From contig JABLUY010000313.1 of NCBI GenBank assembly GCA_013306675.1, positions 1-35,990 on the forward strand: a DNA stretch of 35,990 bases, given 5' to 3'. The position numbers and the translations under genes were made by a program. The notes under the pieces are model-generated. The model searched no databases. It was given only the letters and a program-made list of their open reading frames with translations, and was not told the DNA's origin. This DNA is from Thraustochytrium sp. TN22. Taxonomy: Eukaryota > Sar > Bigyra > Thraustochytrida > Thraustochytriidae. Positions 9,201-17,455 of this stretch are shown here, piece by piece (the stretch's first letter is position 1; the number at the start of each line of letters is the position of its first letter).

Positions 9201-12149
9201 GTCCTCGAGCGCGTCGACAGCCTCGTCTATCTTGCGCTCCTCGAGCGTCTTGCGGCGCTCCTCGGCCAGCTCGTCGCCGTGCTCCGCACGCAAGGTCTCG
9301 ATCTTGGCGAGGTCCTCGGCAGTGAGCGCCTTCTTCAGCTTGTCCAGCGTCTCGCCCTGGTACTGGCAGCTCTTCCAGCCATCGTCTGCCATCTTGGACG
9401 GGTTCACAACGCGCTTCATGGTGATGCTAAACGCGGACGGCGTGTCGAAGTGCTTGCCCTCGCAGATGATGATGCCGTCCTCCCGCAGCGAGGCTTCCCA
9501 GAGCTTATGCTTGTACTCGAGGCTGATCCCGGGCCCGTTCGGACCGGCCTGCACACGGCCGAGGCGAATAAAGTCCACGAGCTGTGCCGCGCGACGCTTT
9601 TTATTCAGCTCTGCCTCCGGCCGGCCGGCCGCGCCCGAGACCACCGAGGAACGGTCCGGATCGTCCGTGTTGGCGTCCGACAAGTTGCCGCTCGAGACAC
9701 CCAGAGCGCGTTCGGCCTTGATCTGGGCGGCCCCCGCCGCGCCGCCATCGGGCTCCGCCTTCACTGGCCCCGCCTTGGTCACCACCGAGACCGTCGCGGG
9801 CGTGTCGTCGCCGTCCGCACCGGCCGTCGCCTTGCCCGCGGCCGGCTCGTGATCGTTGTCGTTGTCGTCGACATCGTCGTCGACATCGTCGTCGTCGTCC
9901 TCCTCCTCGTCCTCCTCGTCCTCCTCGTCGTCCTCTTCGTCGTCCGCGTCCGCGTCCGGGTCTGCATCTGCGTTGGCGTCGATGGGGCCCGTCCCAACAT
10001 CAGTCAGCGCGAGCGCACTGCTGGAGGAGGACTCGCGGCGCCGCGCAGCCTCGGCAGCCAGGTCGCGCTTGACGTTGGCCACGACCTTCTTAAGGAGGCC
10101 GTTGAGGATCTTCTTGACCTCTTTGGAGATAATCTTCATCTTCTTGTCGTCATCCTCGACCTTGGCGAGCGCGCGCGAGGCGTTGGACGGCAGCGCGTTG
10201 AGAGCGCAGACGCGCTCCGAAGCCTCGACCCCTGCGGCCATGCGACCCCAGTAGTCATGCATACCGATGAGAATATCGACGATCATGAGTGTCCAGGCGG
10301 CCATAGGGCTGATGCCCTCCTTGCAGAGGCCGGTAGAGACCTCGGTGACGCGGAAGATGGGCGCGACCTGACCCTCGGCCGCGACAATCTCGTTGCGGTA
10401 TGTGGACATGGCCAGCGGGCGCCGCGAGCTAAAGAAGCGGCACTCGCTCAGAAAACCGACCGGGTAGACATGCTTGCGTGTGACGAAGCGCGGCAGGTCG
10501 ACGACCTGGCCCAGCTGCACGAGCGTCACGTAGGCGTTGAGCTTGATAGGCGCCTTGAGTTCCACGGGCGCGCCCACGCGCGTGCCCTCCGGCAGAAGTG
10601 CCCGGACCGCGGCGATTCGCGCGTCTGCCTTGGGACCCTCCACGACAACGAACCGCGAGGCGAACTCCTTGCAGGCAACGCGGAAGGCCTCCTCGCGCGA
10701 GCACTCCTCGTCCGCCGAGAGCCCGAGGTAGCCGGCAACGTCCTTGCGCGTGCGCAGGCGCTTAAACTGCGGCGTGAGGAAGTAAGAATCGGTGCTACCG
10801 GCTGTGACGCCCTGCATACGGCGGATGACCTCGATCGTCCAGCCGCCGAGCTTGTCGCGCGCACAGACGCGATCGAGCCAGCTCAGGATAGCGCGCAGCT
10901 TGGAGAAGTGCGGCTTGAATTCGGCGTTGTCCGAGGCGAAGTCCGGCTCTGTGGCGCTAGTGGTGAAGATAATCTCAATGCCCTTCATGTCACGCGCCGG
11001 CCTGCGACCTGGCGTGGACTTCTTGCCGCGCTTGCCGGGCGTCGCGCCCTTGGCCGCAGTACCGTTCGGGCTCACGCCCGCGGACGACTCTCCGCCGCCG
11101 CCCGCCGCGCCAGACTGCCGCGGGGTCCCAGGCGGGCCCTCGCCGTCGGAGAAGTCAGAGTCCTCATCCTCGTCGTGCAAGTCGTCGTCCTCGTCATCCT
11201 CGTCCAAGTCCTCATCCTCCGCGTCATCGTCCCGAGCGTTCTCCGACGCTTGCTTAGATGGCAGCTTGCGCTGGCGTTTGGGCTTGCGATCTGAGCTGGT
11301 CGCGGCGGCTAGCGTTCTGCTGGCGGCGGCAGCCGGAGCGGTAGTTGCGGTGGTGGCGGGGGTGGTGGTGGTGGCTGCCGCGCGCTTCTTGGACGAGGGC
11401 TCCTTGACTGGTTTGGCTGTTGTCTTGCCAGCGCTCTCGGAGGAAGCCGCGCCAGCAGCCTTGGCAGCGCGTGGCTTGGCCGGCGTCTTGGTCGCGGGCT
11501 TGGTCGCGGGCTTAGCCGCGAGCTTGGCCGCGGGCTTGGCGGCCGTGGTCTTTACAGTTGCATCCTGTGAAAGCTGCGGTTGTGTCTGTGCCGCCAGCGC
11601 CACCGGCGCAGGCAGGACGCCGCGATTGGCCATGGAGGCAGCGAGAAGGGCACTAGCAGCGCTGAGGGGCGAAGAGGCGACCGGGGCGGCCGGTCCCAGG
11701 CCACGCTCATAAATGGCCAGGGGCACGCCGACCCAGACAGGGGCGCCGACAGGGCGCTCGAGCATCCAGGCCTGGAAGAGGCGCGTGAACTCGCTGCGAA
11801 GCAGGCTGGCCATGATGCTGATTGCGGGGTGGCCGGAGATGGCGCACCATGGCTCGAAGACTAGGTGCACGTCGCGATGGAACTCCGCGATGGACTCATA
11901 GGGAGCCGCTCGGGGCTGGTCGCGCTCGAAGGCGGGGCGGCCCGGCAGGCCCAGCCCCCTGGCCGTGGCGTCGAGCCGGGCGTGCACCTGCCTCAGGTTC
12001 ATGGGCGTCTTAACGTGCGCCGCATAGTCCTGATACTCTTGGACCGGGACGTCGGCGCAGAATATGGCGGCCTGATCCGTGCTGGCCAGCTTGCGCACGA
12101 TGGCCTCGGCGGCCTGCACCGCGTCGGCCGTCCAGGCGGCCTTCTCCAT
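3255..12149 (-). CDS. Giant BAZ2-like chromatin protein: bromodomain, TAM/MBD, FYRN-FYRC, RAMA, DDT, WHIM, Tudor-like
   Basis: One uninterrupted 2964-residue frame, probably a nuclear chromatin-remodelling subunit or reader. Approximate layout: a diverged bromodomain at 5-130, starting almost at the initiator methionine; basic Lys/Ala linkers; TAM/MBD fold at 430-475 (GGWTIEVIRR, then LRTRKDVAGYLGL); FYRN at 545-605 (HVYPVGF, then IFRVTE) with a FYRC-like continuation (ISPMAAW); RAMA-like domain at 855-940 (LREDGIIICEGKHFDTPSAF, then DGWKSC); coiled coil at 1065-1290; DDT-like helix at 1320 (LLEIWDFFAKFAPLF); plant-RLT-like TWPELLRYL at 1545; a second bromodomain at 1940-2040 (YPDYLAIVDKPM, then FNCKLYN); Tudor-like barrels at 2153-2217 and 2375-2430; WHIM1 at 2497-2545; WHIM2 at 2650-2725 (LGLDRFFNRYMYF); WHIM3-like C terminus; and a lysine-rich C-terminal tail like a nuclear signal. 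Long Asp/Glu runs separate the modules. No PHD finger and no ATPase are visible. Family knowledge links DDT/WHIM proteins to ISWI motors, so partnership with an ISWI ATPase is inference. Confidence 0.9.
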   Translation of the reverse strand: MEKAAWTADAVQAAEAIVRKLASTDQAAIFCADVPVQEYQDYAAHVKTPMNLRQVHARLDATARGLGLPGRPAFERDQPRAAPYESIAEFHRDVHLVFEPWCAISGHPAISIMASLLRSEFTRLFQAWMLERPVGAPVWVGVPLAIYERGLGPAAPVASSPLSAASALLAASMANRGVLPAPVALAAQTQPQLSQDATVKTTAAKPAAKLAAKPATKPATKTPAKPRAAKAAGAASSESAGKTTAKPVKEPSSKKRAAATTTTPATTATTAPAAAASRTLAAATSSDRKPKRQRKLPSKQASENARDDDAEDEDLDEDDEDDDLHDEDEDSDFSDGEGPPGTPRQSGAAGGGGESSAGVSPNGTAAKGATPGKRGKKSTPGRRPARDMKGIEIIFTTSATEPDFASDNAEFKPHFSKLRAILSWLDRVCARDKLGGWTIEVIRRMQGVTAGSTDSYFLTPQFKRLRTRKDVAGYLGLSADEECSREEAFRVACKEFASRFVVVEGPKADARIAAVRALLPEGTRVGAPVELKAPIKLNAYVTLVQLGQVVDLPRFVTRKHVYPVGFLSECRFFSSRRPLAMSTYRNEIVAAEGQVAPIFRVTEVSTGLCKEGISPMAAWTLMIVDILIGMHDYWGRMAAGVEASERVCALNALPSNASRALAKVEDDDKKMKIISKEVKKILNGLLKKVVANVKRDLAAEAARRRESSSSSALALTDVGTGPIDANADADPDADADDEEDDEEDEEDEEEDDDDDVDDDVDDNDNDHEPAAGKATAGADGDDTPATVSVVTKAGPVKAEPDGGAAGAAQIKAERALGVSSGNLSDANTDDPDRSSVVSGAAGRPEAELNKKRRAAQLVDFIRLGRVQAGPNGPGISLEYKHKLWEASLREDGIIICEGKHFDTPSAFSITMKRVVNPSKMADDGWKSCQYQGETLDKLKKALTAEDLAKIETLRAEHGDELAEERRKTLEERKIDEAVDALEDTTKPDLPGLGDKNYLAGAPNLHLLPQPHQILWWQVDLTPLLNEQLGSYLFGIEEKKVVETIEALPLMDAAQNYHFRFQRGGRDKENKKLEKRLKMVGDRIDKALKRMEKHQDAVDRRVEAAARRHMRIEDRHARSMRVETKRKAKQDVVRIRKEDKDARIRERQDHLDALKDLREEIKKNRDEHKDEKEQELVMVRNQLKFEEEALDILQKELDRATAAAADIDELPKKEQNSVRTDLKRAEDQFDKQQRKLAAARARLDKLEHAERERGRKTARTEQVKKELFGFYDQLEKAGLAIEDVLGAHTEVDLPDDLELTASIKPLAVDTMRRLFPGPRCGDLLEIWDFFAKFAPLFNLCKVPEHEDGLVRPGVDGEFFTTNDDDDGEGDDDDDLDMGGNEDDLDVDDDEDDDYGDEEEDDDDDEEEDEDDDDEEDDEDNMDVDEDGASRRGSIVANGGRSKAKAGSAKKAKKTKSSKRKSNASAAGPRADGRPRFKEGTERTPVVLLPEVRQALAACDMHLLVPMHVGLAEMLFLGSQSTHESNMSEAARERSVSARRYAPLNDATWPELLRYLCILQIRQMELGRETQYFKEILHHTQVSVSCVMSRNARGEEDEEDDNEDEDEVDEDGEPTGHSKRQARKAAKMRLVAMREASMVAILARVDALEEAPYSGSRSAEALLYYPTEAGKLQAISAAILNASKVSNTPAASARNADTSSAVGGASMAGVRRLAPIAGPMPKVKAKAAKGKVKAVQTLVPPQIVALNGDKLASLPDWVQSLVQVRDMPTNRGARIRAHVNEMLPQIPESETQLRAALNQSISKGVFKSNAAGPCKRLILEALVHTIRAINPALMATADETAAEAAGEAAAAEERAKSEAAQAAAPRASTSSAKKAGGSAKAAATSSSSRKRKSRSSTGTGSGAAAAAATGSSSVAPGSGGAASTPARKAPKQGPNPVSEAAANVDATSELRLRCQAVVRHIGNEDQASVFWEEVDTATYPDYLAIVDKPMALRTVDKQLQDPSHYQDCGQVLDDIELIWFNCKLYNLRGSYIYKLAHALTSKTRTLFRAWVLKEDSMLAMNPYPYSSGLPAAPWLVDGGTEVAGGADAGEDGAGAGGGAAQADDGDTEMTAAAAAGDGAGADDEDGKKKRKSRKRKHVRATVADYTLTDKLSHRGFRKEGLHVGSRVAQSADASDPDALVRGTVVAYSSKGPMWRIKFDDDGAEVSLAEDDLTSALTLYDAYADKKKEKKAKRKERRKSKRAKGDNDDDDDNEDEDEEVEMAPAPAPAAASGAADSAPAGARAAMTDNGNHVEQQVAVEAEEDVVEQEEEGDDGEEEQEEEEEEEAEVDEQEGEEEEGPAKLTAGMLGAGAEQLPPEHVPKAPPADRSKHLELARDTPDSHLGLIVLKFFEEEGCKEASVVSYDETTKKFELLYVHLESRVEYVTLEELLAMERDSALLAVDSERNGIEDEKRELERLETQTIEEQRRYRAAAMQGSDGKPTNGAADPCAPERWANGHELALLRRFVIALGTQSYEDIDFDLRTQMLRVLCELASDTALFREEIDRRMWITLRTRQKWRLNPPVIEAAPKTETADEEDDGVLDRLSGEGVAEQKRMSRKLAQFKKEHENDLNKSLLRAIERVERDIDRQKAKKKQKDDARRWKAELEWKLQTVSVRPKFLGLDRFFNRYMYFAGDHSKLFVLLGAEAVQHGIAEPDELGWRVIAGRRNMNRFLDSLNGKGKREAALLTSIQSRCKLLSRGDVWDRKFELLDDACNAPAPEVHAEKVSESRALADTLVGAHLREVSKEGTSAPTPERFCNSGFSASVVGPHACERHLRAVMDASPVQLQTGTRFEDKCLLDLKVVLLNMELAIHLHKIEDNSVWLYDRRRGWIRLVTSAANWRDLRQAACMLECAIIDTAVPLENWYYNLYGDAGFALRTKTASSLAVRITALDSAILFPELSRRANRISALKRSARNRKKKKAKKR

Positions 12150-13514
12150 GCTGCCGCTCGCGCCGTGCCGTGCCCGCGTTGTGCCGTGTCGTGCCGAGGC
12201 GTGCCGTGCCGTGCCGTGCGGGGCCCAGCCAGGCCTTGCCTGGGCCAGACCGAGCGGCCGGGCCTGCGCACCGCGCGCGGCCGCCTCCGGCCGCGCTGCG
12301 CCGCCGGCCGGGCGCCTGCCGCGCGCGCCTCGCCTCGCCGCGCGCCTCGCCGCGCGCCGCCGCTTTCTTTTTCGAAACGCCCGCCGCGCGTATCCACGCC
12401 CGCCCGCCGCCGCCGCCGCCGCCCGCCCGACCTGCCCGCCTGCCAGGCTCGCGCCGCGCCGCCGCGCCGCGGGCGCCGCCGCCGCCGCGCGCCGCGCCGC
12501 GCCGCCGCGGCCGCCGCCGCGCTCCGCAGCCCGCGCGCGCGCCGCGCGCCGCCAGCGGCTCTGCGCCGCGCGCCGGCCCTCCCTCCCTCGCGCGCGCCGC
12601 CTCGCGCGCCGCCGCCGCCCACGCGCGCGCCTCCTTGCTGCCGCGCCTCACTCCCTCCCTTCCCTTCCCTGCCCATCACCCGCCTTGCCTTGCTTGCTTG
12701 CCTATGCCGCCGCCTCTTCACTTGCCTCGAGTCGCCGCCAAGTGCTCGCCGACAAGCGACGCCTGTGCAGCAGTCAGCGCCGCGACTTGCGCCTAATTAA
12801 AAAACACACGGGAGCGGGCTCGGCCAGCAGGACTTGGAGGACGAGGAGGACGAGGACGAGCCCTACGACTCGGAGGGCGGCGGCCGGGCCGCAGCGCTCG
12901 CTCTGGAAGAGAAAGGGCGAGGACGAGGCCGCGCGTGCTGCGCTGATGGAGGGGAGCTGAAAGATGAGCGAAGGGCGCAAGGCGAGCGAGAGCTGCTGCG
13001 ACGGGGAGGCTGACTCGCACTGGAAGAGGATCGTTGGGAGGCTCGAGATCGAGGGGCTCGTAAAGTGTGGTGCGAGCCTCGCGGCGCAAGGATGCAGGAT
13101 GGGGGAAATCCCGTGCCTTCGTGCGGCGGTTAGCACGTGTGCCATTGCTGCATCCCTGCAGGCGTTCCTTTCACAGTCAGTAGCACTGCGCCCCGCAGCG
13201 CAAGGCCGAACCCTTGCTCACCTCGCAGCACCATGTCTTCTCGCGGCGCTCGCAACGGGTCGTCACGCGTGCGGGCAGCCGCCATTTGCCGCGTCCTTGC
13301 AAGCTTAGAGTTGCAGTCTGTGGCAGACCTTCGTCAGCGCAAGGTCGAAATGGCGCTCTCAGCGCGATGAGGATGATGATGATGTATGGATAGCTCGCGG
13401 CGGTCGCAAAATTCGCAGAGGAAGGCCACGCACGTGCAAAGAGAGCCATGGCCGTGTCCGTGCAAGCTTGTGTCAGGCATCTGGGTCAGTTTCCATTTCG
13501 TAGTAGACTATCAA
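12150..13514. other. GC-rich 5' leader/promoter region of the chromatin gene and 3' flank of the HECT gene
   Basis: Residues 12165-12222 carry GTGCC pentanucleotide repeats, and 12300-12660 is extremely C/G-rich with short CCG and CCT runs. The only AT-rich island is around 12793-12806 (CTAATTAAAAAAC), which read on the minus strand is a candidate core promoter about 640 bp upstream of the chromatin gene's ATG. Short frames between 12774 and 13370 on both strands have no domain, conserved start or codon signal that convinces me. A GAT/ATG-rich patch lies near 13367-13386. Confidence 0.5.
12165..12222. repeat. GTGCC pentanucleotide repeat in the leader of the chromatin gene
   Basis: Imperfect tandem GTGCC/GTGTC units lie just upstream of the ATG at 12149, so they probably fall in the transcribed leader. 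The clearest uninterrupted block, CGTGCCGTGCCGTGC-like, is around 12199-12218. Confidence 0.75.
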
Positions 13515-16500
13515 TCAGCAGTTGCCGAAGGAGGCCTCCTGCAGCGCAAGGTCAAACTTGCGCACGAGCTGGGCCTTGGAGGAATACTTGGGCAGCCAGA
13601 GGTGGAAGGAGCATGTGGCTACGCTTGGGAGGCGCTCGTCCTCCGCGGGGGTGTCGACGGAGGTGACCTCAATGGTGAAGGGGCGGTGGGCGAAGCCAGC
13701 CTGGCCGATGGCGCGCCAGCCGGTGGTCCAGAGCAGGAGACGCTGGCGGTCCTTGCGCGAGAGGGCGGAGGCGTACTCCCAGAACCAGCGGAGCTGCGGC
13801 GCATCCTCTTCAGTGGCACCCTTGTACACAGTGTTGGCCTTCCAACGCGGGATGGAGATGTCGCGGTCGCCCTCGACCAGCGCCTGCAGCTCGGTTGGCG
13901 TGAGGAGCATGAGCGCGAGCTGGCGAGGCACGATCTCGTGGAAGCCGCGCTTCACAAATGCCAGCTGCTGGGCTACGTTCTCCACGGAGAGCTTGAAGGT
14001 AAGCAGCTCCAGGTACCGGTCAAAGTTCTCAGGGCGAATCTCGTCCATCTCGCCGCCCTCATACAGGTTGCTCATCATGCGCTGCATGCGGCGGAGCTGG
14101 CCAGGCGAAGCAGCCTCAGAGGCGCGCGCGCGGCGCCGCTCGTCCTCGGAGTCTTCCTCGCCGCTGTCCGTGTCTGCGTCCGCCTCCATGTCGTCGGCCG
14201 GGTGGATCACCGTGGCGGCCGCTGCCACGGTGGTGTCCACGGAGACGCCGCCGTTAGCGGTGCGGCGGCGCTTGGGCGAGGGGGGAGGCGCCTGGGCGGC
14301 GGCGGCGGCGGCGGCGGCGGCGAGGGGCGGCCGAGGGGCGACCATCTCGGCGTTCGCGCTGGGGCGCTCGTCGTTGTGATCGTCGTCCGCGTTGCCGTCC
14401 TCCGCGTCGTCGTTGTCCTCCTCCTCCTCCTCGTCATCTTCCTCCACGATGGTCCGACTGAGCCTGGCAGCAGCCTGGTCGGCGGCGCGCTGCTTCGCGT
14501 CCGCAAGAAGCTGGTTCTGGCGGCTGAGAAGGTTGCGCAGGGCGGCGCGGTCCTGCGTGTCGCGCGCCACCTGGAGAGCGCGCTGCAGCTCGCCGAGCGA
14601 ACGGATCTGGTCGGCGTTCTTGGCGTGCGGGCTGTGGGCGAGCGAGCGCTTGCGCGCCGGTGGCGAGGTGGGCGGCGTGCGCGCGTCGCGCTCAAAGGCC
14701 TCTTTCATCATGAGCTCGCGGCTGTTGACCGTGAAGGTGAGGTCGCGCAGCGAAGCCGCAAACGCGGGCGCGTCCGTGTCGCGCAGCTGGCGCAGGCGCG
14801 AGAAGGTTGAGTAGTACTGCTTGGACACGCTGCGCAGGTCGTCAAAGGTGGGCTGCTCCTCGAGCAGGAGCTTGCACCAGGAGGGCACGAGCGCCACGCC
14901 GAGCGGGTCGCCGTAGAGCACGGAGAGCCCAAGCACGCGACCCATGAGCAGATACCAGCGTTGCTGGTCCTCGTGCGACATGCCAGCGAAGCTGGGGTCC
15001 GGCGAGAGCTGCACGCTGTCGTTCGGGTGGAAGCCGTTGATGACGAGGCCAAAGCGCGGGTCGAAGAGGTCGCGCGAGAGGCGACTGAGCCAGTCGCGGC
15101 GCACGCCACCCGCGTCGATGGCGACCTGCTCCACCTCGGCCGAGACATACTGGATCTTGAGCGCGTTGGCGCGGAGCTGATCCGCGTCGATCGTTTTGAA
15201 CTTGCACATGGTGGACTCGAGGATGTTGCTCGGGTCGATGGCGATCTCGAGCGCTGCGAAGTCAACGTCGTTGGCGGCCGTCAGCGGGCGCGAGCGCGTA
15301 GCGCACGCCAACACCTTGAGGCGCACGTCCAGCGTGACCTTGTCGTGCAGCCCGCTCGGATAGCGCTTGACGATCTCGTGCAGCGCCTTGGCGGCGCTGC
15401 AGACGAGCGGCTGGTTCTTGGCATTGGATGCGATGATGGACGCAAGGAGCGACACGGCGCCCTCGCCGTGCACGGCCTCCACGCAGGCCTCGGCGGCGCC
15501 GCCGTTCATCATGTAGATGAGCGTCCAGAGGCTGTTCCACATGAGCGAGTCGCCCGACGACCCGCTTCGCAGGAGCTCGACCAGCGCCTTGGACGCGGCC
15601 ACGTGGCGCGCCTGCGCAGCCGGGTTCAGAGGCGCCGCTGGGACGCGGCCTGGCCCGTGTGCAGCGAGCGAGGGCCCCGGCACGGCCGTTGCCGCAGAGG
15701 ACGACGAGGTGGCCAGCATACTTTGGCGCTTGTTCAGGTACCCGAGGCCGCCCACGGTATTGAGAAGCACCTCATAGTTGACCTGGCGCTGGCCGCGGTG
15801 CACGAGAACGTCGACAAGCACCTCGTCGCAGTTCCGCTCGAGCGCCAGATCCGTGATCCGCAAGCCCTGCGGCGTGCTGTGCTCTACAAAACAGGCCAGC
15901 GCCCGCGTCGCATTACAGAGCTCCTGCACGGAGGGCGAGCTCGCGATAAAGGTCTTGAGCTCGTCCAAGGCACCTGCCTGCGCCATGTGCAGCCCGAGTC
16001 GCGGCGAGTGCTCCACGAGCAGGCCGACCTCCTGCAAGAGGTCAGCGCGCAGCGCCTCCGGGAAGCCTGCGCTCTGGCGCAGCAGGCCCACGATGCTGCG
16101 GAAGGCGCCGTGCCGCTGCAGCGCGTCGAGCGCCGGGCCGCCCAGCTTCGCCATGCGCCGCAGTACGCGAAGTGCGTTTCCCGTGGTGTGCTGCGCGCGC
16201 AGATAATCATCGGACTCCTCGGGCTCCTCGAGGGTTTGCTCTTGGACTCCTTGTTTCCCCTGCGCGCTCTCGCGCGCGGCCACCGCGACGGCGATGGCGT
16301 CCACAGCCGCCACGAGGCTCTCCACGAGGTTCAGGCAGCGCGCGCTCGCGAGGTCGACAGCTCCCAGGATCCCTGCGAGGAGGCTGGAGCAGGCGTGAAT
16401 GACGCCGTCCTCCAGTCGATGCTCCCGCGCGAGCACCGTGGCGAGCTGTAGCGCGCGCGGCGACTGCGCCAGGCAGCGCGCGCGCGAGGGGCTGCCGTTG

Positions 16501-17417
16501 AGCGCGTAGGTGGTCGTCCAGACGACCGTCTCCAGCAGATGCGGCGTAAGCGCCTCGTGACGCGCGATTAGGCGCATCAAGAGGTCGGGCGCATCCGTAA
16601 GAACGTCCTGCGGAGGCGTAGCGTGGTTGTCGAGCAGGTAGCCGAGGCCCTGGCAGAGCGTGATGCACCGGTTGTCGAGCTGAGTGGATGGCGCGCCGCC
16701 CTCAAGCGCCTCCGCGGTGGCGCGGATCGAGCGCAGGAGGCCCGCAAAGGCCGCCGCGGCGCGCGAGGGGTCCGACTCGCAGATGCGCGCGAGCAGGCTG
16801 GCGACGCGCGCGTTGAGCAGCGAGCTGCGTACGCAGCCGCGCTCCAGCACGAGGATGAGCGCGGCGCCCACGTCGCTGCCGCGCAGGAGGTCGTCAAGCG
16901 CCACCTTAGCCTCCACGAGGAAGACCAGCACCTGGACGGCGAGCAGCAGGACGCCCTCCGTGGAGCTGGGCCGTCGCAGGCGATCGGCGATGGCTTCCAC
17001 GACGCCGGCGCGCAGCGCCTCTTGAATACGGTCGGGGCTGCGCTGCACCATGTAGCCGAGCGCGGCCATGACCTGCAGCACGAAGACCTGCTGCCCATCG
17101 CGCGCCTCGCGCACGCGCTGCACCAGCACGGACACCACGCCCGCGCGTGCCAGCGCCTCCACGTTGCGCGGGTCCTGCTGGATGAGCGCGCGCAGCTCCT
17201 TGAGCCGTTGCAGTTCACGCGCGTCCTCCTCCTCCCAGCCCTCGCCCTCGCCCTCGCCCTCGCCCTCGCCCTGCCGCTGCTCCAGCTCTTCGTGCTCAGC
17301 GCCGTGCTCGGCCGCTGGCGCCAGCGCGTGCCCACGCGCCGCCAGCGCGCTGCAGCCGCCGCCGCCGCGCCCCTCGCGCAGCGCCGCCACCACTCGCGCC
17401 GCTGCGCTCGCCTCCAT
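13515..17417 (-). CDS. Armadillo-repeat HECT-type E3 ubiquitin ligase with large insertion in the HECT N-lobe
   Basis: A 1300-residue ligase that should take ubiquitin from an E2 onto its own cysteine and pass it to substrates. Residues about 70-690 are helical armadillo/HEAT-like repeats (for example PLVCSAAKALHEIVKRYP), probably for substrate binding. The HECT domain begins near 735 and ends at the C terminus. The catalytic cysteine is C1269 in LPSVATCSF, 31 residues before the end, the usual HECT spacing. The N-lobe is interrupted by about 205 residues (roughly 909-1114) of acidic, Ala- and Gln-rich low complexity. I chose the ATG at 17417 (MEASAAARVV). The frame stays open 89 codons further to 17684, but that extension is Ser-Glu-Arg-Ala repeats produced by a GCTC microsatellite. 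A CTCGCC hexamer repeat encodes a Gly-Glu run near residue 50. ARM plus HECT recalls plant UPL3 and animal TRIP12, but orthology is not shown. Confidence 0.93.
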   Translation of the reverse strand: MEASAAARVVAALREGRGGGGCSALAARGHALAPAAEHGAEHEELEQRQGEGEGEGEGEGWEEEDARELQRLKELRALIQQDPRNVEALARAGVVSVLVQRVREARDGQQVFVLQVMAALGYMVQRSPDRIQEALRAGVVEAIADRLRRPSSTEGVLLLAVQVLVFLVEAKVALDDLLRGSDVGAALILVLERGCVRSSLLNARVASLLARICESDPSRAAAAFAGLLRSIRATAEALEGGAPSTQLDNRCITLCQGLGYLLDNHATPPQDVLTDAPDLLMRLIARHEALTPHLLETVVWTTTYALNGSPSRARCLAQSPRALQLATVLAREHRLEDGVIHACSSLLAGILGAVDLASARCLNLVESLVAAVDAIAVAVAARESAQGKQGVQEQTLEEPEESDDYLRAQHTTGNALRVLRRMAKLGGPALDALQRHGAFRSIVGLLRQSAGFPEALRADLLQEVGLLVEHSPRLGLHMAQAGALDELKTFIASSPSVQELCNATRALACFVEHSTPQGLRITDLALERNCDEVLVDVLVHRGQRQVNYEVLLNTVGGLGYLNKRQSMLATSSSSAATAVPGPSLAAHGPGRVPAAPLNPAAQARHVAASKALVELLRSGSSGDSLMWNSLWTLIYMMNGGAAEACVEAVHGEGAVSLLASIIASNAKNQPLVCSAAKALHEIVKRYPSGLHDKVTLDVRLKVLACATRSRPLTAANDVDFAALEIAIDPSNILESTMCKFKTIDADQLRANALKIQYVSAEVEQVAIDAGGVRRDWLSRLSRDLFDPRFGLVINGFHPNDSVQLSPDPSFAGMSHEDQQRWYLLMGRVLGLSVLYGDPLGVALVPSWCKLLLEEQPTFDDLRSVSKQYYSTFSRLRQLRDTDAPAFAASLRDLTFTVNSRELMMKEAFERDARTPPTSPPARKRSLAHSPHAKNADQIRSLGELQRALQVARDTQDRAALRNLLSRQNQLLADAKQRAADQAAARLSRTIVEEDDEEEEEDNDDAEDGNADDDHNDERPSANAEMVAPRPPLAAAAAAAAAQAPPPSPKRRRTANGGVSVDTTVAAAATVIHPADDMEADADTDSGEEDSEDERRRARASEAASPGQLRRMQRMMSNLYEGGEMDEIRPENFDRYLELLTFKLSVENVAQQLAFVKRGFHEIVPRQLALMLLTPTELQALVEGDRDISIPRWKANTVYKGATEEDAPQLRWFWEYASALSRKDRQRLLLWTTGWRAIGQAGFAHRPFTIEVTSVDTPAEDERLPSVATCSFHLWLPKYSSKAQLVRKFDLALQEASFGNC

Positions 17418-17455
17418 CGCGCCTCGCCGCCAGCAGGATCTGGCCGCCGCGCGTG

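Noticed and set aside
8649-11294. 881-codon plus-strand open frame inside the chromatin gene
   Set aside because: It is the complement of acidic and basic repeats (runs of Val/Leu/Ile opposite Asp/Glu), with no domain. The sense frame carries clear DDT, RAMA and FYRN motifs.
12079-12960. Arg/Ala-rich open frames on both strands in the region 12000-12960
   Set aside because: Several overlapping frames of pure low complexity, produced by CCG/GCC-rich DNA. None has a domain or credible start.
14961-16451. 496-codon plus-strand frame antisense to the ARM/HECT gene
   Set aside because: Arg/His-rich translation without domains. The opposite strand encodes coherent ARM repeats and the HECT domain.
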